From contig CAIQIQ010000043.1 in the NCBI GenBank assembly GCA_903871935.1, forward strand, positions 1 through 49,033: 49,033 nucleotides of DNA, given 5' to 3'. Origin of the DNA: an uncultured Phycisphaerales bacterium. Lineage in GTDB: Bacteria; Planctomycetota; Phycisphaerae; Tepidisphaerales; Tepidisphaeraceae. Under the pieces are notes generated by a model. That model did no database searches, had not been told where the DNA came from, and saw only the letters and a program-made list of their open reading frames with translations. Positions 41,579 through 49,033 of this stretch are shown here, piece by piece; position 1 is the first letter of the stretch; each line of letters starts with the position of its first letter. Position numbers and translations under genes: made by a program.

Positions 41579-43228
41579 ATGGCCTATACGATTCTGGTTG
41601 CGTCGATGGTCCTGTTCTGCATGGCCGCGTCGGCGGCGGAGCCGATGTATGACGTCGTCGTCTATGGCGGCACCAGCGCGGGCGTATCGGCTGCCGTGCA
41701 GGTAAGCAAGATGGGCAAGACGGTCATCATCGTCAGCCCCGACAAGCATCTCGGCGGGCTGACCAGCGGCGGGCTGGGCTGGACCGATTCGGGCGACAAA
41801 TCGGTCATCGGCGGGCTTTCGCGCGATTTCTACCGCCGGGTCAAGGCACACTATGACAAGCCCGAGATGTGGGTGTACCAGAAGCCGCAGGAGTATCGGC
41901 AGTATCGCGGCAACGAAGATGCCATGTGGGTCTTTGAGCCGCACGTGGCCGAGGGAATCTTCCAGCAGTGGATCAGCGAGAACCGGATCCCCGTTGCGCG
42001 CGACGCCTGGCTCGATCGCAAGAGCGGCGTGAAGAAAGATGGTCAGCGGATCATCTCGATCGCCACACTCGATGGCAGAACCTTCGCCGGGCGAATGTTC
42101 ATCGACGCCACCTATGAAGGCGACCTGATGGCGTGCGCGGGCGTGACGTATACGACCGGCCGGGAAGCCAACAGCCAGTATGGCGAGACGCTCGACGGCA
42201 TCCAGAAAGCCAAAGCCGTCAGCCACCAGTTTGAAGGGAAGATTGACCCGTATGTGGTGCCGGGCGATCCGGCAAGCGGCCTGCTGCCGCGCATCTCCCC
42301 AAATAAGCCGGGCGAGGATGGCCAGGCCGACAAGCTGATCCAGGCCTACAACTTCCGCACATGCATGACGAATGTGCCGCAGAATCGCTTGGCATTCTCC
42401 AAACCCGAAGGGTACGACGCGGGTCAGTATGAGTTGCTGTTGCGGACGCTGCTGGCCGGCTCCAAGCATGTCTTCGGCAAGTTCGACCCAGCGCCCAACA
42501 ACAAGACCGATACCAACAACCATGGATCGTTCAGCACTGACAACATTGGCATGAACTACGACTATCCCGAGGCCAGCTACAAGCGCCGGCGGGAGATCAT
42601 CCGCGAGCACCAGATCTACCAGATGGGCTTTTATTACTTCCTCTGCAACGATCCGCGCGTGCCTGAGGATGTGCGCACCAGGATGAGCCAATGGGGCCTG
42701 TCGAAAGATGAGTTTGTGGACAATGGGAACTGGCCGCACCAGATCTACGTGCGCGAAGCCCGGCGGATGGTAAGCGATTTCGTGATCGCCGAGCCGCAGG
42801 TCCGGCGCACGAAGCCCACGCCCGATCCGGTGGGCATGGGCTCATACAACATGGACAGCCACAACGTGCAGCGCTATGTGGCGACCGATGCCGAGGGCAA
42901 AGCCTATGTGCTGAACGAAGGTGATATTCAGGTCAATCCCGGCGGGCCGTATCCGATCAGCTTTCGCGCCATCGTGCCAAAGGTTGGCGAGTGTGAGAAC
43001 CTACTTGTGCCGGTATGCCTGAGCAGTTCGCACATTGCGTACGGATCGATCCGCATGGAGCCGGTCTTCATGATTTTGGGCCAATCGGCCGCGACGGCCG
43101 GGGTAATGGCGATGGATATGGGTCTTTCGGTACAGAAGGTCGAGTACGGCAAACTTCGCGAACGATTACTGGCCGATCGACAGGTGCTGGAACTGCCGGA
43201 TGGCATGCCAGAAGCTGGCACGCCATAA
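41579..43228 (+). CDS. Exported FAD-dependent oxidoreductase (FAD_oxidored family)
   Basis: Protein of 549 residues with a short signal peptide (AYTILVASMVLFCMAASAAEP) and a Rossmann FAD motif DVVVYGGTSAGVSAAVQVSKMGK with the variant G-x-T-x-A-G-x-x-A. Other marks are LGGLTSGGLGWTDSG, FIDATYEGDLMACAGV and the C-terminal FAD-binding region LLVPVCLSSSHIAYGSIRMEP. This family is common in planctomycetes and other degraders; the substrate is unknown but may be a sugar or its acid. GAGGTG precedes the ATG. It likely forms an operon with the URO-D-like gene. Confidence 0.85.
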   Translation: MAYTILVASMVLFCMAASAAEPMYDVVVYGGTSAGVSAAVQVSKMGKTVIIVSPDKHLGGLTSGGLGWTDSGDKSVIGGLSRDFYRRVKAHYDKPEMWVYQKPQEYRQYRGNEDAMWVFEPHVAEGIFQQWISENRIPVARDAWLDRKSGVKKDGQRIISIATLDGRTFAGRMFIDATYEGDLMACAGVTYTTGREANSQYGETLDGIQKAKAVSHQFEGKIDPYVVPGDPASGLLPRISPNKPGEDGQADKLIQAYNFRTCMTNVPQNRLAFSKPEGYDAGQYELLLRTLLAGSKHVFGKFDPAPNNKTDTNNHGSFSTDNIGMNYDYPEASYKRRREIIREHQIYQMGFYYFLCNDPRVPEDVRTRMSQWGLSKDEFVDNGNWPHQIYVREARRMVSDFVIAEPQVRRTKPTPDPVGMGSYNMDSHNVQRYVATDAEGKAYVLNEGDIQVNPGGPYPISFRAIVPKVGECENLLVPVCLSSSHIAYGSIRMEPVFMILGQSAATAGVMAMDMGLSVQKVEYGKLRERLLADRQVLELPDGMPEAGTP

Positions 43229-43234
43229 GCGTGT

Positions 43235-43681
43235 CTACCCGACCTCGCGTTTTTCACGGATTTCCAGCCAGTTGCCGTCGGCATCCTGCAGGACGATCAC
43301 TTCCTGGCCGGGCGTGACGCTCTTCTGCCGTTCGTGCTCGATTTCCGCCTCGAACAGTTTTGCCTGCAGAGCGGACAGCGACGGGACGATGATCTTGGTT
43401 GTCCGGAAGTCCTCCTGGATCAGCTCGCGCCGGGGCAGGTTAAAGATCAGTTGGAAGTTGTCGGCCTGGTATGCCGGATAGTGTTCGCCATGAATGGGGG
43501 CGAACTCCAAGATGGTGACATAGAGGGCGTCGAGTTTCCCGACAGGTATCCGCGGCGAAGGCAGATGCACATCGGCCACCGCTTCCAGTTCCACCGGCAA
43601 CGGTTCTTCCATCCGCTGCCGGGCATCGCGGCCGGGCTTGAACTCGAAGGCGGATTGTTCCAGTTCGATGGCCATATTCAT
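43235..43681 (-). CDS. VOC superfamily (glyoxalase-like) protein
   Basis: Protein of 148 residues with a C-terminal pattern (FRTTKIIVPSLSALQAKLFEAE, then EVIVLQDADGNWLEIRE) like glyoxalase/bleomycin-resistance domains, where D-DGNWLEI carries a metal-binding Glu. The N-terminal strand that normally provides the first His (IPVGKLDALYVTILEF) has no clear His in place, so the metal site may be incomplete. The start ATG at 43681 overlaps the stop of the DUF4832 gene (ATGA), showing translational coupling. Confidence 0.68.
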   Translation of the reverse strand: MNMAIELEQSAFEFKPGRDARQRMEEPLPVELEAVADVHLPSPRIPVGKLDALYVTILEFAPIHGEHYPAYQADNFQLIFNLPRRELIQEDFRTTKIIVPSLSALQAKLFEAEIEHERQKSVTPGQEVIVLQDADGNWLEIREKREVG

Positions 43682-45084
43682 TTGAGCATCAAAGTGCCCA
43701 GCGTATACCAGCCATCGGCTTCGCGGCCTTCGTTGGCGAGGCGGATTACGGGTTTGCCGGTTTCTGCATCGACGACGGCCGCGGAAAGCATGTAACTCCC
43801 GGCGGCCATCTGGTCGTTGAGTTTGAGCGTTTGGTCCAGCTTGGCGGGATTGCCGTTGGGCAGATCTGGTGGATCCTTGATGAAAGCCTCGGTGAAGGCT
43901 TCCACGTCGCCGGGCATGAACTGCGAGGCAAGGGCATCGGTTACTGTGGGCGATTGCGTCTTGCCGTCGGCGCTGGTCAGTCGCCAGGCGATGCGATACG
44001 GCCGATAGACCGGGGCGGAGCCGACGTTCTGCCAGGTGCTTTGCAGGGACACGGATCTGCCACTCACTGACGCCGTCACATCGCGCAGGACGATGCGATA
44101 GCCCAGGCGTTTGACGAAGCGCTCGATCTCCGGACGGACATCATCGCCGGCGGGCAGTGGTGCGGATTTGTTGTTCAGGACCGATGCGTGTGTCGCCAGG
44201 GCGTAGTTGAAGATGTAGCGGAGCGACCAGTTCTCCTGCTTCCACTTGCGCATGTCCCAGCAGCTTTCATAGGCCACCAGACCGCGTTTCCAGACTTCAT
44301 TCAGCTTCTCCTCGCGGAACGACTGGGGATAGAGCTTTCGCATGTGGCACCAGGTCTTGGAGAAGCCACCCAGATCACCCAGGCAATCTGCGCGCCAGCC
44401 GGTGCCTTGCGAACAGGCATACGCCGTCTGCTCGGTTCCGCCGATGAGCATGACCAGCGGCGTCTTCGTGAACGCCGCCAGATACGCATCGACGATCTTC
44501 CGGCAGGTCGCAGCGCTAGGCATCTTTGCCGGCTCGGATTGGCTCATATGCCATTCGCCCCACCAGCCGACTGAGCCGAGATCGACATGGCTGATGCGCG
44601 GGTCGCCATCGTACTTCTTGCCGAGCTGGCGGATCAGTTCAAGGTGGGCATCGAGAATGGTGGGATCATCCAAGTCGGGCACGTCGAGGGTGGCGCCTGC
44701 GTACTTTGTCTCAACGATGCGGCCGCCGATCTCCTTGAGCCATGCGGGGATGTACGGGTCTCTCCGCCCCGATGAGCAGCACATCACGCGGAAGGCGGAA
44801 GTCTGCCCGCCTGCGTAGGCGGTCGCGAGTTCCTTCTCAAGCTTTGTAAAGCTGTAATCGCCGTGGATGGGCTCGAAATCTTTCCAGCCCCAGCGGAAGT
44901 AGTAGACGGTGGACGGCAGCCACTTGGGCAGGTTGGGGTCATTGTTGGCCGTGCGATGGAACGTCTCCCAGCCGATGTCGGGATTGGGGAGCAGATCGTC
45001 AATCTCACGCGGGGTGAATTTCGTCTGTGCCATGGTTGAAGACATCATAACCACCATCGCCAGCAGACCAATGAATAATCGCAT
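43678..45084 (-). CDS. Exported DUF4832-type protein
   Basis: Protein of 468 residues with a signal peptide (RLFIGLLAMVVMMSSTMA), a TIM-barrel-like N-terminal region resembling beta-galactosidase-type proteins (PNPDIGWETF, YYFRWGWKDFEPIHGDYSF, HVDLGSVGWWGEWHMS with a candidate acid Glu), and a C-terminal beta-sandwich (VTASVSGRSVSLQSTWQNVGSAPVYRPYRIAWRL) corresponding to DUF4832. A glycoside-binding or hydrolysing role outside the cytoplasm is inferred. ATG 45084 has AGGAGG five bases upstream; the frame is open to 45288. It probably shares an operon with the VOC protein. Confidence 0.78.
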   Translation of the reverse strand: MRLFIGLLAMVVMMSSTMAQTKFTPREIDDLLPNPDIGWETFHRTANNDPNLPKWLPSTVYYFRWGWKDFEPIHGDYSFTKLEKELATAYAGGQTSAFRVMCCSSGRRDPYIPAWLKEIGGRIVETKYAGATLDVPDLDDPTILDAHLELIRQLGKKYDGDPRISHVDLGSVGWWGEWHMSQSEPAKMPSAATCRKIVDAYLAAFTKTPLVMLIGGTEQTAYACSQGTGWRADCLGDLGGFSKTWCHMRKLYPQSFREEKLNEVWKRGLVAYESCWDMRKWKQENWSLRYIFNYALATHASVLNNKSAPLPAGDDVRPEIERFVKRLGYRIVLRDVTASVSGRSVSLQSTWQNVGSAPVYRPYRIAWRLTSADGKTQSPTVTDALASQFMPGDVEAFTEAFIKDPPDLPNGNPAKLDQTLKLNDQMAAGSYMLSAAVVDAETGKPVIRLANEGREADGWYTLGTLMLK

Positions 45085-45151
45085 GCGATCCTCCTGATTG
45101 TGCCGTGCAATAGGCCATACACGTTGCCGGTGCAGTTGTTGTTGACCTTGT

Positions 45152-45418
45152 TTAGCGGAGCGGCACCATCTCAAGCAGATGGCGAACCTCAATGCCATCA
45201 TCGAGTTCGTCCCAGTAGACGGCAAAGCCGCCGGGCTCGATGGTCCATCGCTTGCGCTGCGACTCGGGCGCATTGGCCAACCAGGCAAGCCATGGAATTC
45301 GACTCACTGGAACACTGATTCGCCTGTCATCACTGAGGACGACGCTGAGCCAGTCGCCGTCGAATTGCACGTCAACGGCCCGCAGTTGTTGCTCTGGCGT
45401 AGCGGCAGAAGCAGCCAT
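45152..45418 (-). CDS. DUF2442 protein
   Basis: Protein of 88 residues with the DUF2442 pattern: VDVQFDGDWLSVVLSDDRRISVPVSRIPWL, then NAPESQRKRWTIEPGGFAVYWDELDDGIEVRHLL. DUF2442 proteins usually pair with DUF4160 proteins in toxin-antitoxin-like modules; here it follows a BrnTA pair by 30 bases. GGAGG lies 6 bases before ATG 45418. Its role may be as a spare antitoxin or DNA-binding protein. That is a guess from context. Confidence 0.82.
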   Translation of the reverse strand: MAASAATPEQQLRAVDVQFDGDWLSVVLSDDRRISVPVSRIPWLAWLANAPESQRKRWTIEPGGFAVYWDELDDGIEVRHLLEMVPLR

Positions 45419-45448
45419 TCCATGCCTCCAGAGGACTGAACAGTGCGC

Positions 45449-45766
45449 TCATGCGACTGCGTTAGCGGCCAGCATGACCTTAGCGCCGCGGCTGAAGAAC
45501 TCGGAGCGGTTCAGTCCGCGAGCTTTAGCGAAGGCGTCAACGGTCTTGAGCAGGTCGTTTTCCACACTGAGGGAGATAACCGATACACCGCTGCCCTTCT
45601 TCGGCCGGCCAGGTCCTCGCTTCATGGCTTCCCACTGGCGGCGTTCTTTGGCCGTGAGGGGTCGGGAATCTTCCCAGGTGATGTTTTCGCACTCCTGGTA
45701 GATGGCCTCCTTTTCCGAGTCCGACAGCTTCTCAAATGACGATGCTGTTAGCTTTTGCTTCTTCAT
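45449..45766 (-). CDS. BrnA-like antitoxin, second copy
   Basis: Protein of 105 residues: an N-terminal toxin-binding segment (MKKQKLTASSFEKLSDSEKEA) and a C-terminal ribbon-helix-helix (VISLSVENDLLKTVDAFAKARGLNRSEFFSRGAKVML). ATG 45766 overlaps the toxin stop by four bases. It would neutralise BrnT and repress the operon. Not closely similar to the antitoxin at 18949-19263, so this is an independent acquisition and not a recent duplication. Confidence 0.8.
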   Translation of the reverse strand: MKKQKLTASSFEKLSDSEKEAIYQECENITWEDSRPLTAKERRQWEAMKRGPGRPKKGSGVSVISLSVENDLLKTVDAFAKARGLNRSEFFSRGAKVMLAANAVA

Positions 45767-46017
45767 ATGCTTCGGCGGTATTGCCGCTTCTCGGTTTCGT
45801 TTAATGGCCTGGCATGGATCACATACACTGTGCCGTCGTCGTCCCTGAAGTAGATCACCTGCACAAGTCGGCCGCCAAAACCTCGGCCGCGAACAATATA
45901 CTTGTCACCTCCGGCATGGCGGCACGGACCACGTCGCACGACATATTCGCACTCAAGCGGCGTTACGCCGTGGCGGCTAGCATGATCTACATTCCAATCG
46001 TTCCAGCGGAACTCCAT
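45763..46017 (-). CDS. BrnT-like toxin, second copy
   Basis: Toxin of 84 residues with the BrnT pattern: MEFRWNDWNVDHASRHGVTPLECEYVV, then RGRGFGGRLVQVIYFRDDDGTVYVIHARPLNETEKRQYRR. The expected activity is RNA cleavage on the ribosome or in free mRNA. The ATG at 46017 has no ribosome site; a promoter ends just before it, so a leaderless message is likely. The gene starts 30 bases after the alaS stop. Confidence 0.85.
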   Translation of the reverse strand: MEFRWNDWNVDHASRHGVTPLECEYVVRRGPCRHAGGDKYIVRGRGFGGRLVQVIYFRDDDGTVYVIHARPLNETEKRQYRRSI

Positions 46018-46020
46018 AAT

Positions 46021-46050
46021 ATCTTATTAAGAAATGTCTCCCAGGGTCAA
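46021..46050 (-). promoter_or_regulatory. Promoter of the second brnTA operon, overlapping the alaS stop
   Basis: On the minus strand, TTGACC (46050-46045), an 18-base spacer, and TAAGAT (46026-46021). The alaS stop TGA lies inside TTGACC. The predicted transcription start falls at or within a few bases of the toxin ATG (46017). Confidence 0.55.
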
Positions 46051-48782
46051 GCTTTCACTGCCTTCCCTACGAACGCCTTCGCGGCTTCGAGGGCCTCACC
46101 CAGTTTTGCCGGGTCTTTGCCGCCGGCTTGGGCCATTTGGGGGCGGCCGCCGCCGCCGCCGCCGGTTACCTTGGCGGCTTCGCGGATCCAGTCGCCGGCC
46201 TTTAGGCCGAGCTTGATGATGTCGTCGCTGACGGAGGCGACGAAGTTCACTTTGTCGTCGCTGACGGAGGCGATCAGCACGGCGTGCGAGGGGGCTTTCT
46301 TCTTGAGGCTGTCCATTGCCTGCAACAGTTGCTCGGGGGCAGCGCCGAGGATTTCGCCGATGACCAGTTTGCCTGGGCCGATTGCAGGAGCCGCGTCGAG
46401 GAGTTTGCCGGCGGCGGCAATTGGATCGACGCCGGTGCCAGCGCCGGAGGCGAGTTTCTTCTTGAGGGTCCTAATCTCGTCCTGCATGGTGGCAATGCGC
46501 TTGGGGGCATCGGCAATGCTGGCGCCGACGGCCTGCTGCACAGCGCGGGCTTCGGCTTCGAGTTGCTGCACGTACTCGACGGCGGCCCGGCCGGTGACGG
46601 CGGTGATACGGCGAACGCCTTTGCCGACGGCTTCTTCGCCGGTCACCTTGAAGAAGCCCGCCTGGCCGGTGGAGGAAAGGTGCGTGCCGCCACAGAACTC
46701 GATGGAGTATTGCGGGCCGGCATCACTGCGCGGGTCGGTGGTGCCGATGGCGATTACGCGCACGGGGTCGGGATACTTCTCGCCAAAGACGGCGCGGACG
46801 CCGCTTAAGGCCTTGGCTTCTGCCAAGGGCATGATGGTAGAACTGACCGGAACGTTGGCGTAGATCTTCTCATTGACCAGGCGCTCAACCTGGGCGATCT
46901 GGTCGGAGCTCAGGGCCTGGTTGTGCGAGAAGTCGAAGCGCAGCTTGTCGTTATCCACCAGCGAGCCCTTCTGATCCACCTCAGTGGCCAGGACTCGGCG
47001 CAGCGCCCAGTTCAGCAGATGGGTGCTGGTGTGGTTCCGCATGGTGTCGGAGCGTCGAACATCCACGCGCACCTCGGCACGTTGATGCGCTTCGATGCAT
47101 CCTTCGGCCACCACGCCGATGTGCAGGACCCAATCGCCCTTCCGCTCGGTAGCGGAGACGTCGAAGCGGCCAGTCGAGGTCTGGATATGGCCGACATCGC
47201 CAACCTGGCCGCCCTGCTCGGCGTAGAAGGTGGTGCGATCCAGAATGAGTGCGGCTTCCTGGTCCTCTTCCAGCCGGCCGGTGGCGATGGCCTTGTCAGC
47301 GGCGACCCAGCCGCAGATCGTGCCTTCGGTGGTGAAGCCGTGATACTTATAGGAATCATCGGTCTTCGCGAATGCGCCGAGGTCGACTGCAACCTGAATG
47401 TGCTTCTTGTCGCTCTTGGAGACCTCCACGTGTTTGGTCCAGAGCTGTTCATACTCGGCCGCATCGGGCGTCAGGCCGCGCTCGCGGGCGAGTTGCATCG
47501 TCATGTCGGCGGGGAAGCCCAGCGTGGCATGCAGGTTGAAGATATCCGAGCCGACGAACACCTTGCCCGGGCGCGTGCCAGCGGCGGATGCGGCATCCTC
47601 AAAGACGCGCAGACCGCGGTCGATCACGGAGATGAAGGCTTCTTCCTCTTCCTTGATGATCTGGGCGGTGCGTGCGGGATTGGACTTGAGTTCGGGGAAA
47701 GCTTCGCCCATCGAGTTGGTCACGAGCGGCACGAGCTTGTGCATGAACGGTTCGCGAATCTCCAGCACCTGATAGCCGAAACGCACACCGCGACGGATGA
47801 CCGAGCGGAGCACGGCGCCGCGTTTTTTGTTCGATGGCACTGCGCCATCGGTAATCGAGAAAGTCGCCATGCGAACATGATCGGCAACGGCACGGAAGGC
47901 GATGTCGGTCTGGAGTTGGCGGCTTTCGGAGTCGGAGGATCCGCCGCCAACATCGGAGGACGGGAAGGTGCCCGCATACGTTTTATGAGCGACATCGGCG
48001 ATAGCGGAGAAGTACGGGGCCCAGAGGTCGATGGCGTAGTTATCCATCTTGCCCTGGAGGATCTGGCAGATGCGCTCAAAGCCCATGCCGGTGTCCACGT
48101 GTTTTGCAGGCAGCGGCTCAAGCTTGCCATCAGCCAGGCGGTTGAACTGGATGAAGACGAGGTTCCAGAATTCGGTGACCAGCGGGTTCTCACCGCCGAC
48201 ATCTTTGCCGCCGGACTTATCGGGAGTGCGGTCGATGTAGATCTCGGAGCACGGGCCGCATGGGCCGGTGTCGCCCATGACCCAGAAGTTGTCCTTGAAT
48301 CCCAGGTAGTGGACATGGTCATCGTTCAGGCCGGCGATCTTCTTCCAGAGTTGGGCGGCTTCATCATCGCGCGGCACGCCGGGGATGCCCTCAAAGCAGG
48401 TGACGTGCAGGCGATCTTTGTCCAGGCCCCACTGTTTGGTCAGTAGATCCCAAGCCCACTCGATGGCTTCGGCCTTGAAGTAGTCGCCGAAGGACCAGTT
48501 GCCGAGCATCTCGAAGAAGGTGTGATGCCGGCGCGACCGGCCGACATCGTCGAGGTCGTTGTGCTTGCCGCCAGCGCGGATGCATTTCTGGGTGTTGACG
48601 GCACGGGTATAGGAGCGCTTGTCCTGGCCGAGGAAGATGGGCTTGAACTGGTTCATGCCCGCGTTGGTGAACAGGAGGGTGGGGTCGTCCATGGGGACAA
48701 CGGGAGATGAGGGCACGAACGTATGGCCGTGCTTTGCGACGAAGAATTCAATGAACTGTTTGCGAACTTGGGCGGAAGTCAT
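46047..48782 (-). CDS. alaS: Alanyl-tRNA synthetase
   Basis: Attaches alanine to tRNA(Ala) and proofreads mischarged serine and glycine. At 911 residues it has full length: a class II catalytic core (SSPVVPMDDPTLLFTNAGMNQFKPIFLG), the tRNA-recognition region, an editing domain with HTSTH and the later Cys-Gly-Gly-Thr-His motif (FCGGTH) that together bind zinc, and a C-terminal Gly-rich oligomerisation domain (VTGGGGGGRPQMAQAGGKDP). ATG 48782 follows AAGGTG closely; a GTG at 48788 is in the same frame. The brnTA promoter overlaps its stop codon. Confidence 0.97.
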   Translation of the reverse strand: MTSAQVRKQFIEFFVAKHGHTFVPSSPVVPMDDPTLLFTNAGMNQFKPIFLGQDKRSYTRAVNTQKCIRAGGKHNDLDDVGRSRRHHTFFEMLGNWSFGDYFKAEAIEWAWDLLTKQWGLDKDRLHVTCFEGIPGVPRDDEAAQLWKKIAGLNDDHVHYLGFKDNFWVMGDTGPCGPCSEIYIDRTPDKSGGKDVGGENPLVTEFWNLVFIQFNRLADGKLEPLPAKHVDTGMGFERICQILQGKMDNYAIDLWAPYFSAIADVAHKTYAGTFPSSDVGGGSSDSESRQLQTDIAFRAVADHVRMATFSITDGAVPSNKKRGAVLRSVIRRGVRFGYQVLEIREPFMHKLVPLVTNSMGEAFPELKSNPARTAQIIKEEEEAFISVIDRGLRVFEDAASAAGTRPGKVFVGSDIFNLHATLGFPADMTMQLARERGLTPDAAEYEQLWTKHVEVSKSDKKHIQVAVDLGAFAKTDDSYKYHGFTTEGTICGWVAADKAIATGRLEEDQEAALILDRTTFYAEQGGQVGDVGHIQTSTGRFDVSATERKGDWVLHIGVVAEGCIEAHQRAEVRVDVRRSDTMRNHTSTHLLNWALRRVLATEVDQKGSLVDNDKLRFDFSHNQALSSDQIAQVERLVNEKIYANVPVSSTIMPLAEAKALSGVRAVFGEKYPDPVRVIAIGTTDPRSDAGPQYSIEFCGGTHLSSTGQAGFFKVTGEEAVGKGVRRITAVTGRAAVEYVQQLEAEARAVQQAVGASIADAPKRIATMQDEIRTLKKKLASGAGTGVDPIAAAGKLLDAAPAIGPGKLVIGEILGAAPEQLLQAMDSLKKKAPSHAVLIASVSDDKVNFVASVSDDIIKLGLKAGDWIREAAKVTGGGGGGRPQMAQAGGKDPAKLGEALEAAKAFVGKAVKA

Positions 48783-48811
48783 ATTCACCTTAATAAAAGT
48801 CCAGACGGGAC

Positions 48812-48840
48812 ATTATTGGGGGGCAGAGGCGATGCGCCAA
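48812..48840 (-). promoter_or_regulatory. Promoter of alaS
   Basis: On the minus strand, TTGGCG (48840-48835), a 17-base spacer, and AATAAT (48817-48812), ending about 29 bases before the start codon. The -35 box and spacing are the same as in the promoter at 2607-2635. The rest of the window end (48841-49033) shows no gene I can support. Confidence 0.65.
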
Positions 48841-49033
48841 GCTGGGGATGGGTGAAGAGGGATGAGTGACCGGGGGCTGGCGAGGGTAGTCCCGATGCAA
48901 GGGCCTGTCGATTTACTTGGAATGGCGATTGCTGGGGGCCCAAGAGAGTGCGCAGGGGCGTGGTGCTGGCGAACCGCTGGCCGCCATGCGCCCGGCAACG
49001 GGGAGAGAAGGCCGGGCGGAAGACTGTCATAAT

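Noticed and set aside
46923..48446. A 507-codon open frame on the plus strand
   Set aside because: Antisense to alaS; no domain or ribosome site.
48785..49030. An 81-codon minus-strand frame at the window end
   Set aside because: It covers the alaS promoter and is Pro/Ser/Arg-rich with no domain; it could only be judged with sequence beyond the window.

Overview
The window looks like a GC-rich chromosome segment of a Planctomycetota bacterium, probably of the class Phycisphaerae. The lineage evidence is a PEP-CTERM protein with autotransporter-like glycine-rich repeats (83-1774), a secreted protein with the planctomycete LEPR-XLL type N-terminus (25051-27657), secreted catabolic proteins (AGE-type epimerase, DUF4832, FAD_oxidored), and long gene-free spacers made of short degenerate repeats. 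The assignment rests on protein character, not on a marker gene. No rRNA, tRNA or CRISPR array was recognised.

Layout. 0-5 kb: PEP-CTERM protein, GNAT acetyltransferase, a small secreted protein, then a two-gene nuclease operon (HNH plus PD-(D/E)XK-like). 5.3-6.3 kb: a gene-free mosaic repeat. 6.3-18.7 kb: mainly housekeeping (apgM, a shortened UvrC-like protein, a tyrosine-phosphatase-like protein, nuoF, DUF2092-thioredoxin, HIT, phosphodiesterase, an outer-membrane barrel, purQ, a 3D-domain protein, larA). 18.6-19.5 kb: toxin-antitoxin remains (orphan hicB with a dead hicA stub, and brnTA). 20.6-21.35 kb: a second copy of the mosaic repeat. 21.4-28.6 kb: ABC-F ATPase, twin membrane proteins, the LEPR-XLL protein with a caspase-like domain, a 269-bp MITE-like element, and a GspF-like membrane protein. 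28.6-37.8 kb: AGE-like epimerase, GcvR-like ACT protein, MATE transporter, an ABC exporter with a PDZ-like loop, DegT aminotransferase, gcvPB. 37.8-40 kb: a GAP1-like protein and a membrane GTPase in one operon. 40-49 kb: HIT, URO-D-like, FAD oxidoreductase, VOC, DUF4832, DUF2442, a second brnTA, and alaS.

How genes work together. Translational coupling by stop/start overlap is common (HNH/PD-(D/E)XK, hicA stub/hicB/larA, DUF4832/VOC, brnT/brnA). Several promoters match TTGGCN-N16-18-TAtAAT and often lie so close to the start codon that the mRNA would be leaderless or nearly so.

Best candidates for something undescribed: (1) the two-copy mosaic intergenic module, which carries DnaA-box-like nonamers, a palindrome that changed symmetrically between copies, a 13-bp box repeated every 61 bp, and helically phased 10-bp repeats; (2) the GTPase/GAP1-like pair, which resembles NTP-dependent conflict systems in a minimal form; (3) the HNH/PD-(D/E)XK nuclease pair; (4) the UvrC-like protein that keeps four Fe-S cysteines but has lost its GIY-YIG nuclease signature. 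All functions here are read from motifs by eye; none was tested by a search.
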